The notes beneath the pieces are model-generated. The model had not been told where the DNA came from. It saw nothing but the letters and a program-made list of their open reading frames with translations, and ran no database searches. Below, piece after piece: positions 36,381-46,666 of a DNA stretch of 64,000 bases. The stretch is taken from contig JAACJM010000095.1 in assembly GCA_013368315.1 (NCBI GenBank), forward strand, positions 1 through 64,000. Reading direction: 5' to 3'. The stretch is from Tetrapyrgos nigripes (lineage: Eukaryota > Basidiomycota > Agaricomycetes > Agaricales > Campanellaceae). The position numbers and the translations under genes are program-made. The stretch's first letter is position 1. Every line of letters starts with the position of its first letter.

Positions 36381-39300
36381 TCAATTATAAAACTGAAGTC
36401 CTAATTGTTTCCTGAACTTCTCAAACTTTACTCGATCTAGAGCTTTAGTGAATAGATCTGCAGGGTTATTGCTTCCTTCAATGAAGAATAACTTGACTGT
36501 CTTGTCGATGACTTTTTCTCGAACAAAATGATATCGAATATCAATGTGCTTGGTTCGCTTATCCGTGACAGGGTTTGAAGCAATAAAAATTGATCCCTGA
36601 TTGTCACCGTAAATTGGAATAGCGTGAAGAGGATATTCGATTTCACTGAGAAGAGTCTTGAACCAACAGACTTGTCGACTACAGTCACTAAGTGCCATGT
36701 ATTCAGCTTCAGTCGAAGATAGAGCAACTGTCTTTTGTTGTCTAGACGTCCAGCTAAATGGTGCTTGGGCTAATTGTAGAAAGAAGCCAGTTTGAGATTT
36801 GCGAGTTCCAGGATCTGATCCCCAATCGGAGTCTGTATAGGCTGATAAGCCTTCTCCCCCTCGACCGTTGTACACAAGAGCATATTTTCTAGTGCCAACG
36901 AGATAACGGCAAATGTCTTTCGCCCTATTGTAGTGTTCTTGTGAGGGGTTTGCAGCAAATTGCGCAAGTTTTGTGACAGCAAAGGAAATATCAGGACGTG
37001 TTCCTAACATTAAGTAGAGTAAGGATCCGATTATCTCCTGATAACTTTGACGAAGAGTATAATTGACAGGAGTGTCTCCTGGAAGAGGAAGAGGGTGATA
37101 ATTGCCAGGTAATGGGGTAGCAGAAGCTTTCGTGTTTTGCATTCCATAAGTTTCTAGGATTTTATCCAGATAAGCGCACTGATCTAAGGAGATCTTGCTG
37201 CCTTTCCTGGTAATTCTCATTCTAAGGAATTCTTTGGCATCGCCTAGATCCCTACATTCCCATCTCTTCATAAAGTCTCCTTTGAGTCGTAAGACTAAGG
37301 TTTTGTTTGCTCCACAGAATAGAGCGTCATCCACATAGACTACAGCAATAACGATAGAATTTTCAATAAGATTATTGTTGGCGTCATAGCGTTTGTGAAT
37401 GAAGATTCCGGCATCGGAAATGATTTGTTTAAAACCAAGTTCCGCCATGGACTTATCAAGACTTTTCCACCACGCAAGTCCTGCTTGTTTGAGTCCGTAA
37501 AGAGCACGAAGAAGCCGGACGACTTTATGCTCTTGTCCTTTTACTTTAAAGGCTTCCAGTTGTTCCATATAGATTTCTTCATCGAGTAAGCCATATAAGT
37601 AGGCTGATCGGACGTCTACACCGGACACGTGCCAGCCCTTAAGTGCAGCCAAAGCGAAGATTAAGCGCACAGTCTCGAATCGAACAACAGGCGAATATAT
37701 TTGATCAAAGTCTATGCCTTCGACCTGTGAAAAACCTTTTGCAACAAGTCTTGCCTTTTTACGACCATCAGTTTTGATGTCGAAGACCCATCGGTTTTTG
37801 ATAACTTTCCTATCTTTAGGTCTTTCGACCAATTCATAGGTGTCGCGCTTGCGAAGAGCCTCTAGTTCTTCGCGGCAAGCGACTTTCCATTCCTCTTGCT
37901 CAGCTATAGGTAAGCGAGCAATATCTTTGAATGTCCATTCGCGAATATTACGAACATTCGGTTGATTCCCATCATTCTTCGAAGTAACTTTCTGAATAAG
38001 CAAGTGGGAATCGATTTCTCCAGGAGCAATTGCCTGCATAAGCAAGAAATTTATAGATACTCCCCCTTCACGGCATGGTTCTGCCATTTCTTCTGATTCA
38101 GGGCGTGCAGAGTCATCACTCTCGGCTTGCTGCTCCCCCTGGGGTGCGCTTCCGGATGCAGAACTAGGTCCGGGAACCTGTTGCTCTGCAGCTTGTTGAC
38201 GTCGGTTTTCTCTCCGAGCGTCTCTCTCTGCTTTAGCTTTTGCTTCTGCTCTTTTATCAGCTGCGATTTGAGGTTCAAGATCACGTTCAACTTCTACAGG
38301 ATGTTTATCCCCATATCGTTTGGGTACAGTACCAGTACGCTCGCTTCGACGCGTTGGTTCTGTTGGTGGCCGTCTTTGTCTAGGAGCTCTGGGCTTTCGA
38401 GGTGCCTGAGGAGGTGGTGTCTCCACTGGCGGCGGTGTTACCGTTCTTCTAGGCTCAGAGTCACTATCCGGAGACGAAGGCGGTGGATCCTGTTCAGGTT
38501 CGTCGTCACGAAGCTGATCAGGTCTCTTTATGGAAGGGATGCGAGGAGGACGATGATGAAAATCTTCATCATCATCGTCAGGAATTGTTTGTGGTAGAGG
38601 AGTGTCATCGTCGTGCGATGACTCGATAGGTAGTTGTTTTGAATTACGAGATTGAGTTTTACATCGAGGAAAGAAGTCTTCCTCAAACACGGCTTGCGGG
38701 GATGTAAATTCCGCATTGTTTGTACGCATGAAAAGATTTCCACGTTCTCCTGGTGCTACACCAAGATACGTCATGAGTTCTGATTTGGAAGCGAGTTTGT
38801 TCTTTCGAGTTTCCTCGGGTTTAAAGACGTAAGCTCCACAGCCAAAAACTCGTAGATGATCGATGCGTGGTTTTTCTTTTTCAAGCATTTCAAATGGAGT
38901 TATCCATTTGTGTCGTCGTAAGGGAGTACGTTGATAGACATACAATCCATGACGGACAGCATATTCCCACCAAGATTCAGGTAGACATGCTAATTTCATC
39001 ATTGCCAATGACTTATCCATTAGGGTGCGTATAAAGCGTTCCGCTCGACCATTCTGTTGATGAATGTATGGTGCACTGTTAAGGATTTTAACACCTTTCT
39101 CGAGTAACATTTCTCGGTAGGTGCCTTTGATGAATTCACCACCCATATCAGACATCCACTGTTCAACTTTCGTCTTATATTGGGTTTCTACCATCGCAAG
39201 AAATTGGCGAGTGGCAGTTAGTGGTTGTTTTTTGTCTTTAAGAAAACGTATCCAAGCATCTGAAGTGTAATCATCAAAGAAGACGATTATGTACTTGTAC

Positions 39301-42300
39301 TTGTGGTAGGATATCGTGGGGTATTCATGTAAATCCGTATGGATAATTTGGAAAGGACGAGTAGCACGTCGTTCGTTAGGAGGGTAAGCCTGTCTGGGAG
39401 TTTTGCCTTCAAGACAGCCTTTGCACAAAGGAAGTTCCTTAGGAATAATGAATTCAGGAGTGCCAAGGGTGTGTTGTTGGACATGTTTTAGAACATCACA
39501 AGAGGGATGCCCTATACGACGATGTAAAATCTCGTAGTTGATAAGATAAATCAAAAGATTGGCTTTAGAAGCGACAATTTTCGATTTGTGTGGAAGATAG
39601 TATAGCGTTTCTTCCGGTATACGCTTTGAGAAAGTCAAGAACGTTGTATTTCTCGAAATGGTGATATGATCGGAGTTACCGCGCATAAACATGTTGTCAT
39701 TTAAAAATTGACCAACAGATAAGAGTCGTTGATTTAGATCGGGAATGTAATAAACCGGATATAATTTCATAACTCTTTTACGTTGAGAGATCAGGACTGT
39801 TCCGGATGCACGAATCTTCGTGAATCCATTGGCAGTTTTCACTGGAATTGGTTTTATGTAACTCAATTCAACAAAGTCATTGATGTCGAACGTAAAATGC
39901 GCTGATGCTCCAGAATCAAGTAACCATCCATCACTGAAGTGGATTTTGACAGTATCAGATCTCTTTTTCTTACACTTTTGGCATAGTGAGAACAGAGTGC
40001 CACAGGCACATAAATATTTATTGTTGCCGCCAGGGCTAGTGTACAGATCATTATAAATAAAAGGGGTTGTCAAACCCAGAGGAGCGGTATGTAATAAATA
40101 TATACATGAAGAACCTGCTTCCAAATTACGAGCTGCTGGTAAAAGCGCATCAGTACTTTTATTCATAAGTTCTGAATTGAGATCTGACCTGAGATAACCG
40201 TTGTCCAAGCCAGAGGGTTCGGAGTCTAAGGACCATCCATAATTATTTGCGGCATTGACGGTAACCATGACGGGGGTAGAAGGTCGTGGACTTGGAATTT
40301 CGAACGATGCGGTGTCCTCTATGGGTGATGTAGGAAGACTCATCGCGCCGATCGATGGCGGAGTCGACATGTACTCGAGATCGCTGGTTTCGGATAGGCT
40401 CGGAGACATGCTCCGCAGTTCTGGCATTGAGCTCGGAGTTGGAGCCCTGGAGGGTAATTCCATCCCTCCTAGTCCGATTGTTGCGTCTTGCTGCCAATCG
40501 ATTAGCTCGTCGTACCTTCCATCCTCGTTTTGGAGATGAGGAGTCAGCCATTCCCATCCCGTCGAAGTCGTGCCAGGTGTTGGGCTTGCAACACGGCTGG
40601 ATGGCAAGGATTGAGTGGTCATGCCATTGGGAGGTGCAGGCTGTGAGCCACTTGGCCTCTCGCTGCGGACTGCAGCAAGTCGTTGGACAAGAGAAAGAGT
40701 GCCACAGGTTCCCGTTGGGGCAACGGTGTTCAGTGCTGCTCTGAGTGGTTCCCCATAGATGTGTAGGGAATCCTCGGGGTTCTGGAATCTCTCCCCAAGG
40801 TGCATTGCGCACTCCATCATTTCGGCAGCAGGATCCGCGGCAAGACGGTCGATAAGTGGAACAGGTGTCCGGATGTCCTGAGAAACCTTTACACCTGACT
40901 CCGTCATTGTGGAGCCAAACACACTTCCGAGTTCCGAAGTGTTCACCAGAGTGTCCTCGTTCCAACTGGCATCTTCTCCTTGAGCGCATGCCATATCGGC
41001 ATCTGAACCGGTCTGTGTTTCGGGATATTCACCGTTCCAACCATTCCAGTTGCCAGCATCACCCCAACCATCAGAAGATGATTGAAGGTTATTCCAATAG
41101 ATGCGTTCCGTGAGAGTGCGTTTGGGACGGGGAGCAGGGGTAAGTGGAGTGAAGGAGGAAGAATCAGGGTGAGACATGACGACATCCTCAAGAGTAGCAA
41201 CAGTCTCACCAGATGGTCTAGCGCCAATATCGCGTGCAAGATTGATAGCTCTTTTGGTACCTGTGAAGAAGGCGTCAAAAGGCTTTTCCGTTTCCACAAA
41301 GAATGGCTTACGGATATCAACTGCAGCGGGTGTGTCGACGACGGTGACTGTATGCATCATGGGAGACATGTCGTCGTGGACGAGATGTGCCTGGCCTTGT
41401 TTCTTGGCCTGTTCGGATTTCCCAGCTCGACCTCCTCGACGGAAATGAGCTTTTCCCTTGCCTTTTCCCTTGCCTTTTCCCTTGTTATTCCCATTAGAGC
41501 CGCTGGCTCCGTTAGCGCCGCTGCTGCTGCCACTAGGGCGCTGCTGCTGCTGCTGTTGGAAGCTGGGGTTACCGTCCTTTCGCTTGACAGCTGAAAGACG
41601 GTTGGCTGTGGCTTTCCCTTTCAAAATTCCTTGGCGAGATTCCCAGACGTTGATAATCTCACTCTGAAGGTCATCAAGATTTTGATTATGAAGAGTTGAG
41701 ATGGTCTGCTGAGTGTTCTGGGTGATGATATAATCGTATCTGGAAGGGAGTTTCGAAATGATGAACATAACGATGAGGAAGTTGGGAATTTTGGTCATGG
41801 AAACGGGTGGAGAAGTGTCGTCGGTATCGGTAGGAATGCCGGCGGTACTAACCCTATCGAAGTGCATGTGAATAAGCTCGATCGCAGCACCAGGATGAGC
41901 GTCGTTGGGGATGGTGATGGAGGTGGCACGTTTAAAGTCGGTGTAGACTGTGGAAGCACCAGGCTTCCCATAGGTCTCTTTGAGAGTGGCCCAAAGTTTC
42001 TTGGCACTTGTAATACCAAAAGTCTTCTCCCGAAGAGCCTGAGAGAGACGAAGTCTGATAGACCCGATGGCCTTGTCATTCTTCTCATCCCAGTCAGCCT
42101 GTTTCTTTTGAGCCGCCGTGATAGCCTCAGCTTGAGCCGCCGCGTCTTCAGCAGATAGAGGGGAAGCGGTACTCACTTCGGCATCACTAGGGCGATCAGT
42201 GCTAAGGACAGAACTAAGTCCAGTAGCCTGCAACCAGGAAAGAAGAATGTCAGCCCAGATGTTGAAATCAACACCGGTGAAGACGGGGACAGTAGTCATC

Positions 42301-42317
42301 AGGACGTTTGAAGACAT
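36381..42317 (-). CDS. Copia Gag-Pol polyprotein (1978 residues, single frame)
   Basis: A Gag-like domain of the UBN2/Retrotran_gag_2 type occupies about residues 1-240 (WDEKNDKAIGSIRL, KLWATLKETYG). A basic GKGKGKGKGK tail follows; no CCHC knuckle is seen. Then comes an unusual ~470-residue linker. The aspartic protease has DSGASAHFT (~800), preceded by a CxC...CxxC cluster. GAG-pre-integrase: HRRIGHPS...CKGCLEGK. Integrase core: Asp in HTDLHEYP (~993), Asp in MSDMGGEF (~1057), Glu in QNGRAERF (~1092), with D-E spacing of 35. After an acidic/Pro/Arg linker comes reverse transcriptase (RWVFDIKTDGRKKARLVAKG; catalytic YVDD ~1660). RNase H follows: YTDSDWG, SSTEAEYMALSD. All catalytic residues seen are present. 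Typical Copia polyproteins are about 1300-1500 residues, so this one is long. Confidence 0.95.
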   Translation of the reverse strand: MSSNVLMTTVPVFTGVDFNIWADILLSWLQATGLSSVLSTDRPSDAEVSTASPLSAEDAAAQAEAITAAQKKQADWDEKNDKAIGSIRLRLSQALREKTFGITSAKKLWATLKETYGKPGASTVYTDFKRATSITIPNDAHPGAAIELIHMHFDRVSTAGIPTDTDDTSPPVSMTKIPNFLIVMFIISKLPSRYDYIITQNTQQTISTLHNQNLDDLQSEIINVWESRQGILKGKATANRLSAVKRKDGNPSFQQQQQQRPSGSSSGANGASGSNGNNKGKGKGKGKGKAHFRRGGRAGKSEQAKKQGQAHLVHDDMSPMMHTVTVVDTPAAVDIRKPFFVETEKPFDAFFTGTKRAINLARDIGARPSGETVATLEDVVMSHPDSSSFTPLTPAPRPKRTLTERIYWNNLQSSSDGWGDAGNWNGWNGEYPETQTGSDADMACAQGEDASWNEDTLVNTSELGSVFGSTMTESGVKVSQDIRTPVPLIDRLAADPAAEMMECAMHLGERFQNPEDSLHIYGEPLRAALNTVAPTGTCGTLSLVQRLAAVRSERPSGSQPAPPNGMTTQSLPSSRVASPTPGTTSTGWEWLTPHLQNEDGRYDELIDWQQDATIGLGGMELPSRAPTPSSMPELRSMSPSLSETSDLEYMSTPPSIGAMSLPTSPIEDTASFEIPSPRPSTPVMVTVNAANNYGWSLDSEPSGLDNGYLRSDLNSELMNKSTDALLPAARNLEAGSSCIYLLHTAPLGLTTPFIYNDLYTSPGGNNKYLCACGTLFSLCQKCKKKRSDTVKIHFSDGWLLDSGASAHFTFDINDFVELSYIKPIPVKTANGFTKIRASGTVLISQRKRVMKLYPVYYIPDLNQRLLSVGQFLNDNMFMRGNSDHITISRNTTFLTFSKRIPEETLYYLPHKSKIVASKANLLIYLINYEILHRRIGHPSCDVLKHVQQHTLGTPEFIIPKELPLCKGCLEGKTPRQAYPPNERRATRPFQIIHTDLHEYPTISYHKYKYIIVFFDDYTSDAWIRFLKDKKQPLTATRQFLAMVETQYKTKVEQWMSDMGGEFIKGTYREMLLEKGVKILNSAPYIHQQNGRAERFIRTLMDKSLAMMKLACLPESWWEYAVRHGLYVYQRTPLRRHKWITPFEMLEKEKPRIDHLRVFGCGAYVFKPEETRKNKLASKSELMTYLGVAPGERGNLFMRTNNAEFTSPQAVFEEDFFPRCKTQSRNSKQLPIESSHDDDTPLPQTIPDDDDEDFHHRPPRIPSIKRPDQLRDDEPEQDPPPSSPDSDSEPRRTVTPPPVETPPPQAPRKPRAPRQRRPPTEPTRRSERTGTVPKRYGDKHPVEVERDLEPQIAADKRAEAKAKAERDARRENRRQQAAEQQVPGPSSASGSAPQGEQQAESDDSARPESEEMAEPCREGGVSINFLLMQAIAPGEIDSHLLIQKVTSKNDGNQPNVRNIREWTFKDIARLPIAEQEEWKVACREELEALRKRDTYELVERPKDRKVIKNRWVFDIKTDGRKKARLVAKGFSQVEGIDFDQIYSPVVRFETVRLIFALAALKGWHVSGVDVRSAYLYGLLDEEIYMEQLEAFKVKGQEHKVVRLLRALYGLKQAGLAWWKSLDKSMAELGFKQIISDAGIFIHKRYDANNNLIENSIVIAVVYVDDALFCGANKTLVLRLKGDFMKRWECRDLGDAKEFLRMRITRKGSKISLDQCAYLDKILETYGMQNTKASATPLPGNYHPLPLPGDTPVNYTLRQSYQEIIGSLLYLMLGTRPDISFAVTKLAQFAANPSQEHYNRAKDICRYLVGTRKYALVYNGRGGEGLSAYTDSDWGSDPGTRKSQTGFFLQLAQAPFSWTSRQQKTVALSSTEAEYMALSDCSRQVCWFKTLLSEIEYPLHAIPIYGDNQGSIFIASNPVTDKRTKHIDIRYHFVREKVIDKTVKLFFIEGSNNPADLFTKALDRVKFEKFRKQLGLQFYN

Positions 42318-42620
42318 CTTTGATAATATCTGGGGGAGTCAACTGTCAGCATTTATCCATATGCAGTATAAGAAGGCAGCATTAAATGCGCCATGTGAAA
42401 GTGAAGAAAGGCTGCGATGAACGCGCCATGACAGTGACTACCCCCCTAGATTGTCAACAACTGCAGCTGGACATAAGTCCTGCGCTGTTGGACATATCGT
42501 CAAGCCATGAAAGGCGATGCAGGCTGCCACAAAGGGCGCCACAGGCTGCCATGAAGGCGCCATCCAGGTAGTATGCGAAGTCTATGGTTTGCAGCCATTG
42601 AAGGCGCTCCCAAGGGCCTT

Positions 42621-42634
42621 CGGGGCCCATAACC
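42621..42634 (-). other. primer-binding site, complementary to the anticodon arm of initiator Met tRNA
   Basis: Immediately inside the 5' LTR, the element strand reads GGTTATGGGCCCCG. Its complement contains GGGCCCATAACC, resembling the anticodon stem-loop (CAT) of eukaryotic initiator tRNA-Met rather than a tRNA 3' end. This implies priming by a half-tRNA, as known for Drosophila copia. The tRNA of this species is not in the window, so the match is by recollection of conserved tRNA sequence. Confidence 0.6.
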
Positions 42635-42974
42635 TGTTAAGCAGGCATGGTATGGCTTGTACACTACTAAACGCAGTGGCAACTACGCAACTTACCTGTG
42701 GATAAAGAGTAGCTTGTAAGGCTAGTTAGAGGCTTATAGAGCGATGTGGGTTAAGTATGAAACTTGTTATTTGGAGGACTATCTACAAGTCCTTATATAC
42801 CTTTGAGGAGGTACAAATACATGTAAACTAATACTAGAGTAACAATAAGATTCTATAGTACAATGCTGGTTTCGTACACTATTGTCGTACTACATTTATT
42901 GTTCTATTTATAACTACTACTATTGTTCTACATAGATGACATTGATGGCTGCAACTGAATGCGCCAGTTCAACA
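42635..42974 (-). repeat. 5' LTR of the Copia element
   Basis: 340 bp, same ends as the left LTR. It should contain the element promoter and polyadenylation signal. One base differs from the partner LTR (42941). Confidence 0.95.
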
Positions 42975-44543
42975 CCTCTATCATACACAAACGACAGGGC
43001 CGTTTTCCATTATGACCTTTCATTTTCATCACCATTGACATAGCAGGAATATCACCGAAAACAGTAATGATATGTGCCCGTAAAGGGAACAAAACTGACT
43101 CGAGGATGTCAACGGTGGGTACACCTCGGTCTGATGCAAGCTGTGACAGCTCTTCCATCAATGGCCATAAGAATGAGTCCCAATCGTGAGGTTTAGTCGG
43201 GCCTGGAATGACACCAAGGGATAGAATGTGCTCGAGATGACAGCGGACATCAGGTGGGAGATTGTAGTTGATGAGAATGATGGGCCATGCCGTCTTACTC
43301 CGTTTCTTGAAGGGAGCAAATCCATCTGTTGAAAGACCCAACGCCACTTCACAAGGATCTGCAAAGTATTTCCGGTTGTAAGAGGTCTCCCCAACGCGAA
43401 CAGATTGGTTAAGGAGGTTCTGGTAGTGCGCTCCGTCAAAGATATCCTCCATGGCATCTGAAGGATTTCTCCTACTACGCTGAGTGCGGTAGTCATCCAT
43501 TTCCTTGGCCAGATCACGATTGCCGAAGAGAGCCTGAAGGCGAGGAATGAGTGGAATATAGGTGAAAATTTTCCGGGGTTGTCCAGCGGCATTAAGACGT
43601 TTCTCTTTGCAGTACGGGCACTGCTGCTTGTCTGCATGGATACCTGAAAAGCAAACACACGAGTTGATACAACAGTGGTACTCGCGAGGGTGGAATCCAG
43701 AGAGGAATAGAATTCGACCACGTTGTGCATGCAGGTTTGGAAGTGGATCGCCGTCTCGAGGCCCAAATGCGTTTGGAGCGGTCTTGTAGTATTCGTCAGG
43801 TGTATGTGATTGGACCTTCCAAGAATACGCCTTGCATATGGCAAGGTCCAATTCCGCGAGACGATTGGCTAAGACATCACAAAATAAACAACAAAACAAG
43901 AAGAAAGAATTACAATGACGCACCCAGATTTGCAACATGAACTTCGAAATCCTCCCCCATCTTATCAAAGACAGATAATCCAGCAGCCGCCCGCTCAAAA
44001 GCATCCCAGTCAAACCCTACCGGACCCTCCTCGACATCAGAATCTTCTGACAAGAAAGACTTGTCAGAGTCCCAGTATTCACTCTCGGAATCCGAGTTTG
44101 GGACAGGCCCCAACTTGAGGTAACTCTTCCGAAAAAACCCCTCCTTCCTTCCTTATCATCCAGCTTTGTGGATCTTCACCACACTCGGAGTCATAGATCT
44201 CTGCTGGTGGCAGGCTATCCAACCAATCCCATAGACCTCCATGGTTTTCCGTAGGTGGACCACTGCTTTGGTGAGCAATACTTGGGGTGTTGTCTAGTAT
44301 GTTGTCTATATCAGCATCATTGAGAGGTTCAGGAAGAGGCTGAAGGATTTCGTCTGGAGCTGGTGTGAAAGGAGAGGCTTGCAAAGAGGGTGTGTCCGAG
44401 TCCGAAGACTCTGACTGTACCATACAAAATGAAGAGGTGGTTTGGGAAGTAGATTGGGGCAAAGTAGAGCGTCGTCGGTGTTCTCGTTCATGTGTACGAG
44501 GCATGTTCTTGTTACATAGTATACACCAGACTTTGGGAGGCAT

Positions 44544-44685
44544 GGTAAAGTTGACGAGTGACAGAAGATAGGCAAAATGGGAATACTAAATGTGGCTATG
44601 GAAAATTTACACTTGCAACTTGTCGTCAGGCAATATACCACATCATCTGACTCTTTCCCTCTCTCCCTCACCACGTATCTCCGCT
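44544..44685. promoter_or_regulatory. bidirectional promoter region of the CACTA element
   Basis: 142 bases separate the divergent start codons of the transposase (44543, minus) and the accessory gene (44686, plus). A pyrimidine-rich CTCTTTCCCTCTCTCCCTC leader precedes the plus-strand ATG. Confidence 0.5.
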
Positions 44686-46033
44686 ATGGTTTCTTCTACT
44701 CGTTCCCGAGGTGGCGTTGCAAGTAACGAGAACAGTTCTTCCTCAACGGCACCCACTTCCAACTCTGGCAAAAAGAAATTGGTCAGTGGCCAAAAAGCAA
44801 CAAAGAAAGCGAAGGCAGACACACTCGGAGCCCTTTCAAATGCTGAGATTTCCAGGCTGCTGGCCGTAGCTGCAGCTTATGAAGGTAAGCAAGTCAGTAC
44901 ATGTAATGAACAATACCGCTGAAGTGATCACTCACAGAACAAACCAAAAGTGTTACTCCTCCTGACGAGTCCGAGAACGAGGACATGTCTGTTGAAGAGC
45001 ATGGCACTCTGGACACAAACCCCAACCATACGGCCAATGAGGAGACTGAGACAGCCTCTAACGGCAGTGCGAGCATCGCTGGAGCTGAAGGAACTAAGGG
45101 TCCAGGCACTGAGGATGACACGGAGACTATGAAAGGTGCGCATAATTAACACAAAACAATTACTCACCTCCATTGATGCCATTACTTCCTTCAGCTAAGA
45201 TGTCCCGGCTTGAAGCCGAGAACAAGGCCTTACAGGAACAGGTTGCACGCCAGTCGTCTGCTCAAGCTGATGACGTGGCAACCATCCCTCGTCCTACAGG
45301 GATTGCCGGAGTCAACTTCAACATCCAACAGGCTATGGGTCTCGCTGGTTCAGATAGTAAGAACAACATTTACTCGGCATTGCAGGTAACAACTCACCAA
45401 TACTGCCATCATGAACTTGTCACTGATATCCTTCACAGCGTCGTGTCAAAGACTTCATGGGCTTTTGCTGTGTCGAGTACAATCAGACCTGGAAGCAGGT
45501 GCCTGCGAAGACTAAAGCCAATTTGTATGATGCGGTAAGTAAACATTGACTGCCGACACTTCCTGAGCTCACTCACCTTAAACCAGGTCCGAAAAGACCA
45601 ACCTTATCTCGCACGATACCAGAATGACTGGGCTACAGAGGAAATAGCTAAGCAGTACCTCAAGAATAAGCATCTGCATGGGTATCGAAAGGGTTGGCTT
45701 ACTCCACCAAGCCAGTATGCGTATCTCAAGGATAACGCTAAATGACGTTCAGCTTCTGGTAGCCGCAGGAGTAGAGCAAAGGTTGCACAAGACGCAAAAG
45801 AGAAGAAGAAAGCGGAGAAAGCGGCAAGGAATGCGGGTAATAGTGGTGAGAAAGCTGTCCCCATGAAGAAAGGTCTTGTGTCTGCTGCCGTAGCTATTGC
45901 TCAAGAAGGGGACGATGATGACTCGGGGGAGGATGATGGTGGTTTGAGGTGAGTTATACATGTCGCCTTGCGATTGGACAGCGTTCTCACTCGTGATGCG
46001 TGCAGACAGGGGGCCGCAGTCATTGACATTTGA
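44686..46033 (+). pseudogene. accessory protein gene of the CACTA element, with a premature stop
   Basis: Exons 44686-44884, 44938-45135, 45195-45385, 45439-45534 and 45587 onward join in frame. Features: a Ser/Lys-rich basic N-terminus, an acidic Ser/Thr-rich middle, a short coiled-coil (SRLEAENKALQEQVARQ), and then a conserved-looking C-terminal domain with VNFNIQQAMGL, YNQTWKQVPAKTK and DWATEEIAKQYLKNK. An in-frame TGA at 45743-45745 ends the frame at 280 residues. The same frame continues as RSASGSRRSRAKVAQDAKEK and an acidic tail, and could splice at 45949/46006 to end near 46033. I do not know this family by name. Its position opposite the transposase suggests a DNA-binding or regulatory helper. 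That role is inference. Confidence 0.6.
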
Positions 46034-46430
46034 TGCCCGATGTCAAGACTTCTTTTGGACTGGTCATTCAGTCGACGTCATCTCCGAGTCCAAGTCTAAA
46101 TCCATAGCTAATGTCGACACTATCTTCACCGTCTCCTCAACAGTCTCCTCTCTTCTTTGTCACGCACGCACACTTTTTATTTTATTGCTCATTCACATTC
46201 CTTGATCTCTTCTCGCCATCTTCCGATACTTATATATCTTACAAGCCAATGATTCTTATACCATTTTAATCCCCTAATGCTTGTTCACGGATGTCCATAG
46301 TTTATCGTCAATGTTTTATTCATTCAGCTGTCCTTACTGGTAGACCTAATATATACTCATCCCGGATCCACCATTTTTGACCACAACCGGCTCGAGATAT
46401 TAAGATGAAAGATCGCTAGTAAAAGAGTGA

Positions 46431-46666
46431 TGATCAACCTACTGGCTAGGTCACCTCGAATCTAATTTTTGACTCACTATCAACCTATAAGTGCCAGAAC
46501 CGCCCCCAGAAATCTATAGGTTGATTTTGTTGGAAATAGGTTAGTTATTAACCTAAGCCGCATAGAATAACCAGCAACCTATGGGTCAACCTACTTTGAG
46601 ATGACAAGTTCTCAATCTTAGGTTGATTTTTTAGGTTGAAAAATAACCAAGGCGGACTTCACAGTG
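46431..46666. repeat. right subterminal repeat cluster of the CACTA element
   Basis: At least eight CAACCTA / TAGGTTG-like words in both orientations lie in 236 bases, ending in the terminal CACAGTG. A matching cluster lies at the left end (33855-33960). Confidence 0.75.

Larger units (their letters stand above)
35920..42979 (-). mobile_element. complete Ty1/Copia LTR retrotransposon
   Basis: Two 340-bp LTRs (35925-36264 and 42635-42974) begin TG and end CA and differ at one base (G at 36231, A at 42941). The 5-bp target duplication CCTCT is perfect (35920-35924, 42975-42979). The element reads on the minus strand: 5' LTR on the right, leader with primer-binding site, one uninterrupted gag-pol frame, purine tract, 3' LTR on the left. 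Order PR-INT-RT-RH is that of Copia. Near-identical LTRs and an open polyprotein indicate a young, potentially active insertion. Confidence 0.95.
34086..44543 (-). pseudogene. tnp2/Plavaka-type transposase, split by a Copia insertion
   Basis: N-terminal part 44543-42980, C-terminal part 35919-34086. It starts MPPKVWCILCNKNMPRTHE (zinc-finger-like). It then has ANRLAELDLAICKAYSWK, Cys clusters CINSCVCFSG and CPYCKEKRL, VALGLSTDGFAPFKK, LGVIPGPTKPHDWDSFLWP and PCRLCMIE. At this point the Copia element is inserted. The protein resumes with GVPIPSGTTHYVPLD, IPYDFMHMVFENLLPNLVLHWTGDF, VWEAIGSDTAKAGDTIPSAFG, CPLTIHALLHIAQSVRDMGP and VWCYWAFVMERYCG, ending near 34086. These blocks are characteristic of Agaricomycete Plavaka/tnp2 transposases. 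It would recognise the CACTGTG ends and cut the element out. Apart from the insertion, I see exons separated by short introns and no other clear lesion, so inactivation may be recent. Confidence 0.8.
33810..46666 (-). mobile_element. CACTA-type (Plavaka/tnp2-like) DNA transposon, interrupted by Copia
   Basis: The left end starts CACTGTGGCCGCAGC at 33810 and the right end finishes ...GACTTCACAGTG at 46666, so both ends read CACTGTG inwards. The trinucleotide ATC flanks both (33807-33809, 46667-46669), fitting the 3-bp target duplication of CACTA elements. The subterminal 200-250 bases at each end hold many copies of (T)CAACCTA in both orientations, typical transposase-binding repeats. Two divergent genes lie inside: a transposase (minus) and an accessory protein (plus), 142 bases apart. 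Without the 7.05-kb Copia insertion the element would be about 5.8 kb. Confidence 0.88.

Noticed and set aside
40243..40989. 248-codon alternative frame inside Copia
   Set aside because: Shadow of the gag-pol linker; no own start context or domain, though the linker has unusual dual-frame openness.
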